Notes under the pieces: generated by a model
The model's input: the letters and a program-made list of their open reading frames with translations, nothing else
The model's database searches: none
Told to the model about the DNA's origin: nothing
Assembly (NCBI GenBank): GCA_021323335.1
Contig: JAJTCN010000005.1
Location: forward strand, 16,192 to 80,191
Reading direction: 5' to 3'
Source: Ramlibacter sp.
Lineage (GTDB): Bacteria > Pseudomonadota > Gammaproteobacteria > Burkholderiales > Burkholderiaceae_C
Length of the DNA: 64,000 nucleotides
Program-made: the position numbers and the translations under genes
Shown here: positions 1-7,814 of the stretch, one piece after another
How the letters are laid out: the number at the start of each line of letters is the position of its first letter
Numbering within the stretch: position 1 is the stretch's first letter

Positions 1-108
1 GTGAAGCTCGAGGAACAGATGATGGCGGACATCAAGGCCGGCACGCTGGACACCGCCTGGATCGACGTGACGCTCAAGCGCATCGGGTGCGCCCCGACGC
101 CGCGCTGA
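1..108 (+). CDS. C-terminal end of an unidentified protein (partial)
   Basis: The first frame is open from the window edge for 35 codons and stops with TGA, whose last base is shared with the ATG of the next gene. The residues visible (KAGTLDTAWIDVTLKRIG is representative) are too few to name a family. The stop/start overlap and same strand suggest it is the upstream member of an operon with the 2-hydroxyacid dehydrogenase. The true start lies outside the window, so the GTG at base 1 should not be read as an initiation codon. Confidence 0.55.
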   Translation: MKLEEQMMADIKAGTLDTAWIDVTLKRIGCAPTPR

Positions 109-1145
109 TGCCGATGGCGAACGAAAAGCGCGTGGTCCGCTCGGACCTCTGGATCGACCCGGCCTTCGACGCCCGCCTGGCGCGCGAGGCCGGCGTGTCG
201 CTCGGCGTGTTCGCCACGCAGGGCGCCGCAGCCGCCGCCTGGGACCAGCTGGCGGCCGCGCACGTGTACCACGTGTCCGCCGCCAAGGACGAACTGCCGC
301 GCGAGTGGTTCGCCGGCCCCGATCTGCTGGCGCGCTGCCCGCAGTTGCTGGCGGTGTCCTCCAGCGGCGCCGGCTACGACACGGTGGACGTCGCGGCCTG
401 CACCGCCGCCGGCGTGGCCGTCGTCAACCAGGCCGGCGGCAACGCCACCTCGGTGGCCGAGCACACGCTGGCCATGATGCTGGGCGTGTCGCGCCGCATG
501 ATCGAGTGCGACCGGCGGATGCGCCGCGAACAGGGTTTCACGCGCGAGGACGTGATGGGCCGCGAGATCCACGGCAAGACCGTGGGACTGGTCGGCCTGG
601 GCCACGTCGGCACGCGCGTGGCCGCGTTGGCCAAGGCCTTCGGCATGGACGTGATCGCCGCCGACCCGCTGCTGCCCGACGACGAGATCGTGCGCCGCGG
701 CGCCCGGGCCGTCACGTTCGACCAGCTGCTGGCGCAGGCCGATTTCGTCTCGCTGCACTGCCCGCGCGATGCGACCACGCTGAAGATGATGGATGCGAAG
801 GCCTTTGCCCGCATGAAGAAGGGGGCGATCTTCGTCACCACCGCGCGCGGCGGCATCCACGACGAGCAGGCGCTGGTCGATGCGCTGCAATCTGGCCACC
901 TGGCCGGCGCCGGCGTCGACGTCTGGGACCGCGAGCCCCCGCCGCTGGACCACCCGCTGCTGGCGATGGACAACGTGTTCGCCAGCTTCCACATCGCCGG
1001 CGTCACGCACGAATGCCGGCGCAACGTCGCGCAGATGGCCGCCGAGCAGATCGCGCTGCTGCTCGCCGGCGGCCGCCCGCCGCGCCTCGTCAACCCCGAG
1101 GCCTGGCCCCGTTTCGAAGAAAGGCGCGCACGCATCCTCGCGTGA
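108..1145 (+). CDS. D-isomer-specific 2-hydroxyacid dehydrogenase
   Basis: This 345-residue cytosolic protein has the layout of the NAD-dependent D-2-hydroxyacid dehydrogenase family (phosphoglycerate, glyoxylate/hydroxypyruvate and lactate reductases). The nucleotide-binding glycine motif GLVGLGHVG lies near residues 160-168. The catalytic triad is visible as Arg about 247 (TTARGG), Glu about 276 (WDREPP) and His about 295 (SFHIAG). The ATG chosen overlaps the upstream stop as ATGA, which suggests translational coupling; an ATG two codons later is an alternative. A Bug-type binding protein follows after 37 bases, so the pair may take up and reduce or oxidise an organic acid, but the substrate cannot be read from the sequence. 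Confidence 0.88.
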   Translation: MPMANEKRVVRSDLWIDPAFDARLAREAGVSLGVFATQGAAAAAWDQLAAAHVYHVSAAKDELPREWFAGPDLLARCPQLLAVSSSGAGYDTVDVAACTAAGVAVVNQAGGNATSVAEHTLAMMLGVSRRMIECDRRMRREQGFTREDVMGREIHGKTVGLVGLGHVGTRVAALAKAFGMDVIAADPLLPDDEIVRRGARAVTFDQLLAQADFVSLHCPRDATTLKMMDAKAFARMKKGAIFVTTARGGIHDEQALVDALQSGHLAGAGVDVWDREPPPLDHPLLAMDNVFASFHIAGVTHECRRNVAQMAAEQIALLLAGGRPPRLVNPEAWPRFEERRARILA

Positions 1146-1182
1146 CGCGCCGCCCCTGTAGTAACCCACGGAGACACATCCC

Positions 1183-2172
1183 ATGCAACGCTTCCCCTCC
1201 TTCCTGCGCCGCCTGGTGCCGGCCCTCCTGCTCTCCGCCGCGGCGGCCGTGGCGACCAGCCCCGCGCACGCGGCCTACCCCGAGGCGCCGATCAAGATGA
1301 TCGTGGCCTACGGCGCCGGCGGCGGCACCGACATCATCGCCCGCGTGATGGCGCCCTATATCGCCAAGTACCTGGGCAACAACGCCAGCGTGGTGGTGAT
1401 GAACCGGGCCGGCGCCGGCGGCGGCATCGGCTTCGGCGAGATCGCCAATGCGGCGCCGGACGGCTACACCATCGGCTTCATCAACACGCCGAACGTGCTG
1501 ACCATCCCGATCGAGCGCAAGAGCAACTTCCACTGGCAGAACTTCGAGCTGCTGGGCAACGTGATCGACGATCCGGGCAACTTCTCGGTCCACGCCGAGA
1601 GCCCCATCAAGAACCTGGCGGACCTGGTGGCATACGCCAAGGCCAATCCGGGCGCGGTCACCTACGGCACCACCGGCATCGGCTCCGACGACCACCTGGC
1701 CGCCCTGATGTTCGAGCGCGCCGCGGGCGTGAAGCTGACGCACGTGCCGTTCAAGGGCGCCGCCGAAGTGCACAACGCGATCGCCAGCCGGCAGATCATG
1801 ATGGCCGCGATGAACATCGGCGAGGCGCTGCAGTACGCCAAGGGCGGCACGCCGCTGCGCCAGCTGGGCCAGATGAGCACCAACCGCACCGTCCTGGCGC
1901 CGAACGTGCCCACCTTCAAGGAGCAGGGCTACGACATCGTGATGGCGTCGCTGCGCGGCATCGCCGCGCCGAAGGGCATGCCCGCGCCGGTGCGCGAGCA
2001 GCTGGTGAATGCGATCCAGAAGGCCGCGGCCGATCCCGAGTTCCAGGCCAAGTCCGCGAGCTACTTCGCGCCCTTGCGCTACCTGCCGCCGGCCCGCTAC
2101 GACGCGGAACTCAAGGAAGCCGAAGCCGGTTTCAAGCAGCTGTGGAACCAGATGCCCTGGGGCGACAAGTAA
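1183..2172 (+). CDS. Bug/TctC family tripartite tricarboxylate transporter substrate-binding protein
   Basis: This 329-residue protein begins with a Sec signal peptide (charged RFPSFLRR, a hydrophobic stretch, then a likely cleavage at AHA|AYP near residue 30). The mature part carries the Bug hallmarks: an N-terminal YGAGGGTDIIAR loop, NRAGAGGGIG, and PFKGAAEVHNAI in the second lobe. Such proteins bind carboxylates or similar small molecules in the periplasm. No TctA or TctB membrane subunit is encoded nearby, which is normal for Burkholderiales, where Bug genes greatly outnumber transporters. A GGAG ribosome site precedes the ATG. It is probably cotranscribed with the dehydrogenase upstream. 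Confidence 0.92.
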   Translation: MQRFPSFLRRLVPALLLSAAAAVATSPAHAAYPEAPIKMIVAYGAGGGTDIIARVMAPYIAKYLGNNASVVVMNRAGAGGGIGFGEIANAAPDGYTIGFINTPNVLTIPIERKSNFHWQNFELLGNVIDDPGNFSVHAESPIKNLADLVAYAKANPGAVTYGTTGIGSDDHLAALMFERAAGVKLTHVPFKGAAEVHNAIASRQIMMAAMNIGEALQYAKGGTPLRQLGQMSTNRTVLAPNVPTFKEQGYDIVMASLRGIAAPKGMPAPVREQLVNAIQKAAADPEFQAKSASYFAPLRYLPPARYDAELKEAEAGFKQLWNQMPWGDK

Positions 2173-2182
2173 GACGTCGAGT

Positions 2183-2249
2183 GTCGGGGTCGCTTCGCGA
2201 ACCCGACCTACCGGGTTCGTAGGTCGGGTTGCGCGGAGCGCACCCCGAC
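2183..2249. repeat. Paired inverted palindromic (REP-like) element
   Basis: Two arms starting GTCGGGGTCGC and ending GCACCCCGAC face each other, and each arm also contains its own small hairpin followed by AACCCGACCTAC. The element sits between the convergent Bug gene and murQ, so it could act as a two-way terminator. It belongs to the same family as the elements at 10358, 20027, 26039, 30131 and 48959. Confidence 0.75.
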
Positions 2250-2256
2250 AACCTTT

Positions 2257-3219
2257 CTACTTCAACCCGCCGATCGCGCCGCCCGACTCCTCGAGGCGCT
2301 TGCGCGCCGCCGCGGCGTCCAGCCCGAGCCGCGACATCACGATCGCCGTCTTGACGTGGCCGCCGGCGGCGTCCAGCAGGCGCGTCGCCTCGTCGCGGCT
2401 CACGCCCAGCGTGTCGATCAGGATGCGCTCTCCCCGGTCCTGCAGCTTCTGGCAGGTGACCTGCAAGTCCACCATCAGGTTGCCGTAGACCTTGCCGGTC
2501 TTGACCATCGCCGCGGTGCTGATCATGTTCAGCACCATCTTGGTGGCGGTGCCGGCCTTCATGCGCGTGGACCCGGTGATGACTTCCGGCCCCACGAGTG
2601 GAGCGATCACGACGTCGTGGGTGCGCAGGATCTGCTCCGACGGATGGGTGCACAGCAGGAAGCCCGTCCGCGCGCCGCGTTCACGCGCGCGGGCCAGCGC
2701 ACCATGCACATAGGGCGTGGTGCCGGACGCCGCGATGCCCAGCACGAAGTCGCGCTGGTCGACGCTGCGCTCGTCCATCGCCGCTGCGCCATCCTCCGGA
2801 TGGTCTTCGGCGCCTTCCTGCGCCCGCAGCAGCGCCTCGAAGCCGCCGGCCATCACGCCCTGCACCATGTCCGGCTCGGTGCGGTAGGTCGGGGGCATCT
2901 CGGAAGCGTCCAGCACGCCGAGCCGGCCCGAGGTGCCGGCGCCGACGTAGATCAGCCGGCCGCCGGCGCGGAATGCGCCGACGGCCAGGTCGACGGCGCG
3001 CGCGATGCGCTCGCGCTCGTCGCTCACCGCCGCGGCGACGAGCCGGTCTTCGGAATTGATGAGGTCGACGATCTCCAGCGTCGCCATCTGGTCGATGCGG
3101 GCGCTGCGCGGATTGCGCTGCTCGGTCAGGCGGGCGTCCAGCGGCGGCCGGGCCGGGGTCTGTGGCTTTCGCGCGGGATCCATGACGGTGGGTTGGGCCT
3201 CCAGCTTGAGGTCAGGCAT
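2257..3219 (-). CDS. murQ: N-acetylmuramic acid 6-phosphate etherase
   Basis: MurQ cleaves the lactyl ether of N-acetylmuramic acid 6-phosphate to give GlcNAc-6-phosphate and D-lactate in cytoplasmic cell-wall recycling. The protein shows the family start LTEQRNPRSARID, the SIS-domain phosphosugar loop VGAGTSGRLGVLDASE, IAASGTTPYV, and the conserved GPEVITGSTRMKAGTATKMVLN segment. Its 320 residues are slightly longer than usual; an ATG 12 codons in (at 3183) would give 308 residues and has GGAGG about 12 bases upstream, so the start is uncertain. No anmK or phosphotransferase gene for muropeptide sugars is adjacent. Confidence 0.93.
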   Translation of the reverse strand: MPDLKLEAQPTVMDPARKPQTPARPPLDARLTEQRNPRSARIDQMATLEIVDLINSEDRLVAAAVSDERERIARAVDLAVGAFRAGGRLIYVGAGTSGRLGVLDASEMPPTYRTEPDMVQGVMAGGFEALLRAQEGAEDHPEDGAAAMDERSVDQRDFVLGIAASGTTPYVHGALARARERGARTGFLLCTHPSEQILRTHDVVIAPLVGPEVITGSTRMKAGTATKMVLNMISTAAMVKTGKVYGNLMVDLQVTCQKLQDRGERILIDTLGVSRDEATRLLDAAGGHVKTAIVMSRLGLDAAAARKRLEESGGAIGGLK

Positions 3220-3337
3220 GCGGATGTCCCATGGTAGAGGTGAACCATCCTCCGCCGGCCTGCAGGGTCTTGTTGTAGGAAGGTCCAGTCAGGTGCTGTG
3301 GTATCCGCGCCGAAAGCGCCCCCGGCGGCTGGGCGGC

Positions 3338-3766
3338 TCAGCCCGGCGGCCGCGCCGGAGCAGCGACCGGCGTGAGCAGGGTCTCGCCGGTGGCCACGAG
3401 CTTTTCCTCGCCTCCGGCCACGGCGAACAGCTCGCAGGCCGTGAACACCTGGGTGCGGCCCGGCTTCACGACGCGGGCGCGGGCGACGAACCGCTCCCCC
3501 ACGGCCGGACGCAGGCAGTTGACGGAGAAATGGGAGGCCAGCACGCGGCCGGCCAGCGTCGCGGCCGCGAAGCCGCAGGCCGTGTCGACCAGGGCACCGA
3601 CGAGTCCGGCATGCAGGAAACCGGCGTACTGGCCCAGGTCGTCGCGCCAGGCGAGCGCGATCTCGGCGCGGCCCTCGCCCGCCGCCAGCACCTCGATGCC
3701 GCACCAGCGGTTGAACGCCGCGGTTTCGTTGATGCCGCGGATGAAGGCGAGGGGATCGGGCTGCAT
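3338..3766 (-). CDS. PaaI-family hotdog-fold thioesterase
   Basis: This 142-residue protein has the hotdog-fold signature of the PaaI/YbgC acyl-CoA thioesterases: YAGFLHAGLVGALVDTACGFAAA in the first half, then HFSVNCLRPAVGERFVARARVVKPGRT. The HAG-LVG-ALVDTA segment carries the residues that normally position the catalytic water and the helix over the thioester. I start it at the ATG preceded by CAGGAG five bases away; a longer in-frame reading has no such site. The acyl group cleaved is unknown. It is followed downstream by nothing obviously linked. Confidence 0.85.
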   Translation of the reverse strand: MQPDPLAFIRGINETAAFNRWCGIEVLAAGEGRAEIALAWRDDLGQYAGFLHAGLVGALVDTACGFAAATLAGRVLASHFSVNCLRPAVGERFVARARVVKPGRTQVFTACELFAVAGGEEKLVATGETLLTPVAAPARPPG

Positions 3767-3855
3767 GAAGGCTCCTGCGGGTTCGCTGCAATCTAGTCCG
3801 GTCCACGCGGCCGTCGCTGTCATGGCGGGGACGCCCCGTCCCGGCTGCGACAACC

Positions 3856-4578
3856 TCAGCGCAGCGCGGCCCAGAGCAGCGACAGACCCGAGCAGAGCAT
3901 CAGCAGGTCGATCAGCCAGCGGTAGGCCAGTGGCGACAGCCCCAGCACGACGTGCTTGCCGATGAAGGAGCCGGCCATCAGCGTCGCGCCGATGCCCACG
4001 CCTTGCAGCAGCACCTCGGGCGGGAAGGCACCCAGGACCTGGAAGGTCAGCACCTTGGCGACGTACATCCCGATGGAGCCCGCCGCCTCGGTGCCCAGGA
4101 AGGCGCCGCGCTCCAGGCCGTAGAACGTGAACAGGGGCACCGTGAGCGGGCCGGTCGACACGACCACGCCGGTCAGCCATCCCAGCGGCCCGCCCAGCAA
4201 GACCAGGTGGCGCAAGGACAGCTTCAGCGAGCGGTGCGCCAACCAGCGGCGCACGCCGATCAGGGACAGGAAGAACACGCCCAGGGCCGCTTCGGCGACG
4301 CCGGGCGGGATGGCCAGCAGCGTGCGCGCGCCGATCACCGCGCCCGGCACGGCCGTGGAGCCATACGCGGCGCAGGCGCGCCAGTCGATGTCGCGCCGCC
4401 AGGCCAGCACCCGCCCGAGGTTGCCCATGATGGCGGCTACGGCCATGATCGGCACCGCCTGGCGCGGCCCGAACATCACGACCAGGATCGGCATCAGCAC
4501 CAGCGAGGAGCCGGTGCCGACGATGCCGCCCAGCGTTCCCGCGAACAGGCCCGCGGCAATGAGGACGACGTATTCCAA
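3856..4578 (-). CDS. TauE/SafE family membrane transporter
   Basis: This 240-residue protein is almost entirely hydrophobic, with about seven to eight membrane segments and the repeated glycine-rich openings of the TauE/SafE family (AGTLGGIVGTGSSLVLMP near the start, GWLTGVVVSTGPLTVPLF in the second half). Members export sulfite, sulfoacetate or other small anions, or have unknown substrates. The only start in register with the whole N-terminal half is a TTG, two bases after the stop codon of the DM13 gene, so it probably depends on translational coupling. Confidence 0.83.
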   Translation of the reverse strand: MEYVVLIAAGLFAGTLGGIVGTGSSLVLMPILVVMFGPRQAVPIMAVAAIMGNLGRVLAWRRDIDWRACAAYGSTAVPGAVIGARTLLAIPPGVAEAALGVFFLSLIGVRRWLAHRSLKLSLRHLVLLGGPLGWLTGVVVSTGPLTVPLFTFYGLERGAFLGTEAAGSIGMYVAKVLTFQVLGAFPPEVLLQGVGIGATLMAGSFIGKHVVLGLSPLAYRWLIDLLMLCSGLSLLWAALR

Positions 4579-4579
4579 A

Positions 4580-5047
4580 CTACCGATACCTGGCGGCGGT
4601 GATGAACTGGTTGAAGGTTTCGCACCAGACGACGACGGTCGTGAAGCGCGCGGGGTCGATGCCCTCGGGGACCGGCACGACGAAGTTCTCGAAGGTCTTC
4701 ACGTCGCCCACGCGCACCATGCGCGGCTTGACGCGGAAAAAGTCGTCTTCGGTTTCCACGAACTCCGGCGACAGGTACAGCTTGTAGTCGGGTCCCGGCG
4801 CCAGCCGGCCGGCCAGGCCGATGCTGCGCGTGCCGACCGAGACGGTGCCCTCGCCCCAGTGCAAGGCGTCGCTGCCCTTCAGGTCGCGCTTGAACTGGCC
4901 CGTCAGGGCATTCGCGCCGACCTGCGCCCCGACTTCCGCCACGGTCGGCGCCGGCGGGGCGATGAGGATCGGCAGCGCATAGATGCCCAGGGCGAAGCCG
5001 AGGCCGATGGCGGCCAGGTGGGTGAAGAGGAGGAGGAGCTTTTTCAT
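4580..5047 (-). CDS. DM13 domain protein, membrane-anchored
   Basis: The 155-residue product starts MKKLLLLFTHLAAIGLGFALG, an N-terminal membrane anchor or uncleaved signal, followed by a single DM13 domain. Recognisable parts are GTVSVG near the domain start, DYKLYLSPEF, and the terminal VVVWCETFNQFITAARYR with the conserved cysteine. DM13 domains have been proposed to act in electron transfer or to carry a redox cofactor, but this is a family hypothesis. Its ATG overlaps the stop of the DUF2784 gene (ATGA), and the TauE gene follows directly, so the three are likely one unit. Confidence 0.8.
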   Translation of the reverse strand: MKKLLLLFTHLAAIGLGFALGIYALPILIAPPAPTVAEVGAQVGANALTGQFKRDLKGSDALHWGEGTVSVGTRSIGLAGRLAPGPDYKLYLSPEFVETEDDFFRVKPRMVRVGDVKTFENFVVPVPEGIDPARFTTVVVWCETFNQFITAARYR

Positions 5048-5436
5048 CGGCGTCGGCGCTGCGGCGGAAAGTACCACCATGCGGCCAACACCGCCAGCCC
5101 GAACAGGGAATAGGCCAGCGTGAACACCCAGGAAGGCGCTTCCCAGAAGAGGACCCGGTGCACCCAGTGCTCGATGAAGCCGCCACCGTAGGTGCCGTCG
5201 CCGGCTTGCGCGCGCAGCCACATCTCCAGCGTGGTCAGCGGGCACACCGCGCCCAGCCAGGCCTGCGCCACCACGAACCCGATGGCCGCCAGGTGCGCGA
5301 GCCGGAAGCCGGGCGAGCGGCTGAAGCGCCAGCCCCGCAGGCCGCCGATGACGATCACCAGCAGGCCGGCCAGGACGAAGAGGACGATGCCGAAGTGCAG
5401 CAGCAGCACGGCGTCGGCCAGCAGCCGCCAGTTCAT
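5044..5436 (-). CDS. DUF2784 family membrane protein
   Basis: A 130-residue protein with four predicted membrane helices. It begins MNWRLLADAVLLLHFGIVLFV and contains the family features AWLGAVCPLTTLEMWLR and FIEHWVHRVLFW, typical of DUF2784. Function is unknown. Its ATG overlaps the GNAT stop and its stop overlaps the DM13 start, both as ATGA, so it is translationally coupled on both sides. Confidence 0.85.
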   Translation of the reverse strand: MNWRLLADAVLLLHFGIVLFVLAGLLVIVIGGLRGWRFSRSPGFRLAHLAAIGFVVAQAWLGAVCPLTTLEMWLRAQAGDGTYGGGFIEHWVHRVLFWEAPSWVFTLAYSLFGLAVLAAWWYFPPQRRRR

Positions 5437-5894
5437 TCCCGCAACGCCAGCGTCATGAAGAAGCTGTTCGGGTCCTCCCGGTAGTCGCCGAACGGGCCGC
5501 AGGGAGTGAAGCCGAAGCTGCGGTACAGCGTGCGCGCCGGCTCGAAGCCGGGCTGCGAACCTGTTTCCAGGCTGAGCCGCCGATAACCCCGCGAGAGCGC
5601 TTCGCCGACGATGTGCTGCAGCATGGCGCGGCCGGCGCCCCGGCCGCGCAAGGCCTTCGGCGTGCGCATCGACTTCACCTCGCCGTGGGTGGGCGTCAGC
5701 TGCCGCAGCGCGCCGCATCCGAGCAGCAGCGCGCCGTCCCACGCCGTCCAGAAGGTGATGTCCGGGCTGCGCAGCTTCGCCAGGTCCAGCGCATGCACGC
5801 TCTCGGGCGGCGACAGCTCGTACATGTTGGCGAGATGCTCCTCCAGCAGCGCGAGGACTTCCGCTCCGGTGAGGTCGTCGATCTGGATCCGCAT
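5433..5894 (-). CDS. GNAT family N-acetyltransferase
   Basis: This 153-residue protein has the GNAT fold: an N-terminal helix pair, the acetyl-CoA-binding motif KALRGRGAGRAMLQHIV (an R/Q-x-x-G-x-G/A loop) near residues 85-100, and a C-terminal GFTPCGPFGDYREDPNSFFM strand pair. It resembles the PhnO/YjaB-like group acting on small molecules or amino acids. I chose the ATG of MRIQIDDL because the upstream extension has no family similarity and would overlap the VOC gene. The acceptor substrate is not known. Confidence 0.85.
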   Translation of the reverse strand: MRIQIDDLTGAEVLALLEEHLANMYELSPPESVHALDLAKLRSPDITFWTAWDGALLLGCGALRQLTPTHGEVKSMRTPKALRGRGAGRAMLQHIVGEALSRGYRRLSLETGSQPGFEPARTLYRSFGFTPCGPFGDYREDPNSFFMTLALRE

Positions 5895-5905
5895 GGCAGG
5901 CTCGT

Positions 5906-6352
5906 TCAGGGGTACTCGTACGCCGCGGGGGCGGGAGGCTGGATGAGGTCCCACAGGTTACCGTACAGGTCGGCGAACACCGCCACCTTGCCGTGCGGCT
6001 GCACCTCGGGCTCGCGCACGAAGCGCACGCCACGCGCGCGGTACGCGGCGCAGTCGCGGTCGATGTCGTCGGTGAAGAGGAACAGGAAGACGCGGCCGCC
6101 GGTCTGGTCGCCGATGCGGTCCGATTGCCCCGGCGCCGAGGCGCGCGCCAGCAGCAGGCACGCACCGCCCGGGCCCGGCGGCCGCACCACCACCCAGCGC
6201 TTGCCCTGCGCCGGCACCGGCGTGTCCTCCACCAGTTCGAAACCGAGCGTGCCGACATAGAAGTCCAGCGCTTCGTCGTACTCGCGCACCACCAGCGCCA
6301 CCAGGCCCAGCGACTGGCGCGGGAGCGCCGCTTTCGCCGCCGCGCCGCTCAC
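5906..6352 (-). CDS. VOC (glyoxalase/bleomycin resistance) superfamily protein
   Basis: A 148-residue single-domain protein with the beta-alpha-beta-beta-beta repeats of the vicinal oxygen chelate fold: [29 protein letters not shown] in the first half and [33 protein letters not shown] in the second. The GNLWDLIQP ending is typical. It may be a lyase, dioxygenase or antibiotic-binding protein; the metal ligands are not distinctive enough to decide. Its start overlaps the arfB stop by four bases. Confidence 0.85.
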   Translation of the reverse strand: MSGAAAKAALPRQSLGLVALVVREYDEALDFYVGTLGFELVEDTPVPAQGKRWVVVRPPGPGGACLLLARASAPGQSDRIGDQTGGRVFLFLFTDDIDRDCAAYRARGVRFVREPEVQPHGKVAVFADLYGNLWDLIQPPAPAAYEYP

Positions 6353-6750
6353 TCTTGCACCTTGGCGCGGCCGGCCTTGACCTCCGACCGCTCGGCCTTG
6401 TCCTGCAGGCGCCGCCGCTTCGACGCGCGGGTCGGCTTGGTGGGGCGGCGTGGCGCCTGGACCTGCGCCGCTTCGGTGACGAGGTCCTGCAGGCGCTCCA
6501 TGGCGGCCGCCTTGTTCTGCTCCTGGCTGCGGGCGGACTGCGCCTTGATCACCAGCACCCCGTCCTTGGTGACGCGGCGGCCCGGCAGCGCGAGCAGCCT
6601 CTCCTTCACGTCCTCGGGCAGCGAGGAGCGGCGGATGTCGAACCGCAAGTGGATGGCGGTGGAGACCTTGTTGACGTTCTGGCCGCCCGGGCCCTGCGCC
6701 CGCATGGCGGTGATCTCCACCTCTTCTTCCCGCACGATGGTCGAACGCAT
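6349..6750 (-). CDS. arfB: Alternative ribosome-rescue factor / peptidyl-tRNA hydrolase ArfB
   Basis: ArfB (YaeJ) enters the A site of stalled ribosomes and hydrolyses the peptidyl-tRNA. The 133-residue protein has the catalytic GGQ motif in [15 protein letters not shown] near residue 20, the short release-factor domain 3-like fold, and a lysine/arginine-rich tail ([18 protein letters not shown]) that inserts into the mRNA channel. Its length matches the family. I use the ATG of MRSTIVREE; eleven further upstream codons are open but unlike the family. Confidence 0.93.
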   Translation of the reverse strand: MRSTIVREEEVEITAMRAQGPGGQNVNKVSTAIHLRFDIRRSSLPEDVKERLLALPGRRVTKDGVLVIKAQSARSQEQNKAAAMERLQDLVTEAAQVQAPRRPTKPTRASKRRRLQDKAERSEVKAGRAKVQE

Positions 6751-6784
6751 GCCGGCAGTATCGCAGCCTGCCGCCGACACCATG

Positions 6785-7081
6785 TCACTCGGGCGTGCGG
6801 GGGTCGCCGTCGTCGCCGCCGGCCTCCAGCGCCTGGCGCTCCATCTCCTCGTCGCTCAGTTCGGGCGCCTCCTGGAGCGCGCGGAACTTCTCCAGGAAGT
6901 CTTCGGTCGGCTCTTCGCCATCCGCCAGCACGTCCTGCAGGGTCTGCTCGCGCGGCTGGGCCTCCTCGCCGGGCGGATCACGCTCCGGCGTGGCGGCGGG
7001 CGGCGCGGCCTCGGGCTGCTGTTCGAGGGAGGACGCGAAATCGCCGTCCTTCGGGGCATCGGTTGTCTTGCGCGGAGTCAT
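6785..7081 (-). CDS. Small acidic, probably disordered protein
   Basis: The 98-residue product is rich in Glu, Asp, Pro and Ala and looks disordered until a helical stretch [26 protein letters not shown] do not recognise a named family. A GGGAG ribosome site stands eight or so bases before the ATG, and codon use matches the neighbours, so it is likely a real gene. It lies in the leftward series between the GPHC membrane protein and arfB. Confidence 0.65.
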   Translation of the reverse strand: MTPRKTTDAPKDGDFASSLEQQPEAAPPAATPERDPPGEEAQPREQTLQDVLADGEEPTEDFLEKFRALQEAPELSDEEMERQALEAGGDDGDPRTPE

Positions 7082-7132
7082 CGTGGCGGGCTCCCTGGCT
7101 GCGATGCCACAGCATAGCGCCGGGCCCGCCGC

Positions 7133-7813
7133 TCAGGCCAGCCCGCACCACACCGCGACGCGATGCGCCACGTCCGCCCACAAGGCCCACGCAGCGGTGG
7201 CCGCCAGCAGGAAGCCGGCGATGCGGGTTCCGGAATCCTTGCGCAGGCGGTTGCCCATGTCCTGCAGGCGGCGCAGCGCGGCGGGCGCCAGGCCCAGCGA
7301 GATGCCGCTGCCGGCGGCGAACAGCGCCATGCACAGCGCCCCTTGCAGCGCGCCGCCCGAGAGGGACGCCACCAGCAAGGCCGAATACAGCAGGCCGCAG
7401 GGCATGAAGGCCCACAGCGCGCCCGTCATCGCCAGGCCGCCGCGGCGCTGCGCCAGCGGCCGCACCTTTTGCCAGACGCTGCGTCCGGCGGTCTCCACCC
7501 AGGCCGGTTGCCGCGCCTGGGCCAGCAGCATCAGGCCCCAGGCCAGCACGGCCAGGTGGAACAGCGTCCACACCGGGCGCAATGCTGCGGTGTTCTGCGA
7601 CAACCAGGCCAAGCTCTGGAAGGCCAGTCCCCCGGCCGCGCCGGCGAGCGAGTAGCCCAGCAGGCGTCCGCCCTGGAAAGTCCACATGCCGCGCACCGGC
7701 GGCGCGCCGACGCCGCGGATCACGCCGCCGCACGCGGCGCCGCACATCGCCAGGCAGTGGGGCCCGCCCACCAGGCCCATCACGAAGGCGGTTCCCGCCA
7801 GCGTCCAGCTCAT
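7133..7813 (-). CDS. Sulfite exporter TauE/SafE-like (DsbD-type) membrane protein
   Basis: The 226-residue protein begins with the signature GLVGGPHCLAMCGAACGG, a GPHCxxMCG motif found in a membrane family that accompanies cbb3 oxidase and cytochrome biogenesis genes. About six membrane segments follow, including WAFMPCGLLYSALLVASLSGGALQGA, whose PCG motif resembles the DsbD/CcdA core. It may move reducing equivalents or copper across the membrane during oxidase assembly; that is inference from family context. The ATG sits one base after the hemN stop, so it is translated with hemN. Confidence 0.82.
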   Translation of the reverse strand: MSWTLAGTAFVMGLVGGPHCLAMCGAACGGVIRGVGAPPVRGMWTFQGGRLLGYSLAGAAGGLAFQSLAWLSQNTAALRPVWTLFHLAVLAWGLMLLAQARQPAWVETAGRSVWQKVRPLAQRRGGLAMTGALWAFMPCGLLYSALLVASLSGGALQGALCMALFAAGSGISLGLAPAALRRLQDMGNRLRKDSGTRIAGFLLAATAAWALWADVAHRVAVWCGLA

Positions 7814-7814
7814 C

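Noticed and set aside
7133..7813. True sulfite exporter
   Set aside because: The GPHCxxMCG motif and position beside hemN fit the oxidase/cytochrome-associated branch better than a sulfite exporter.
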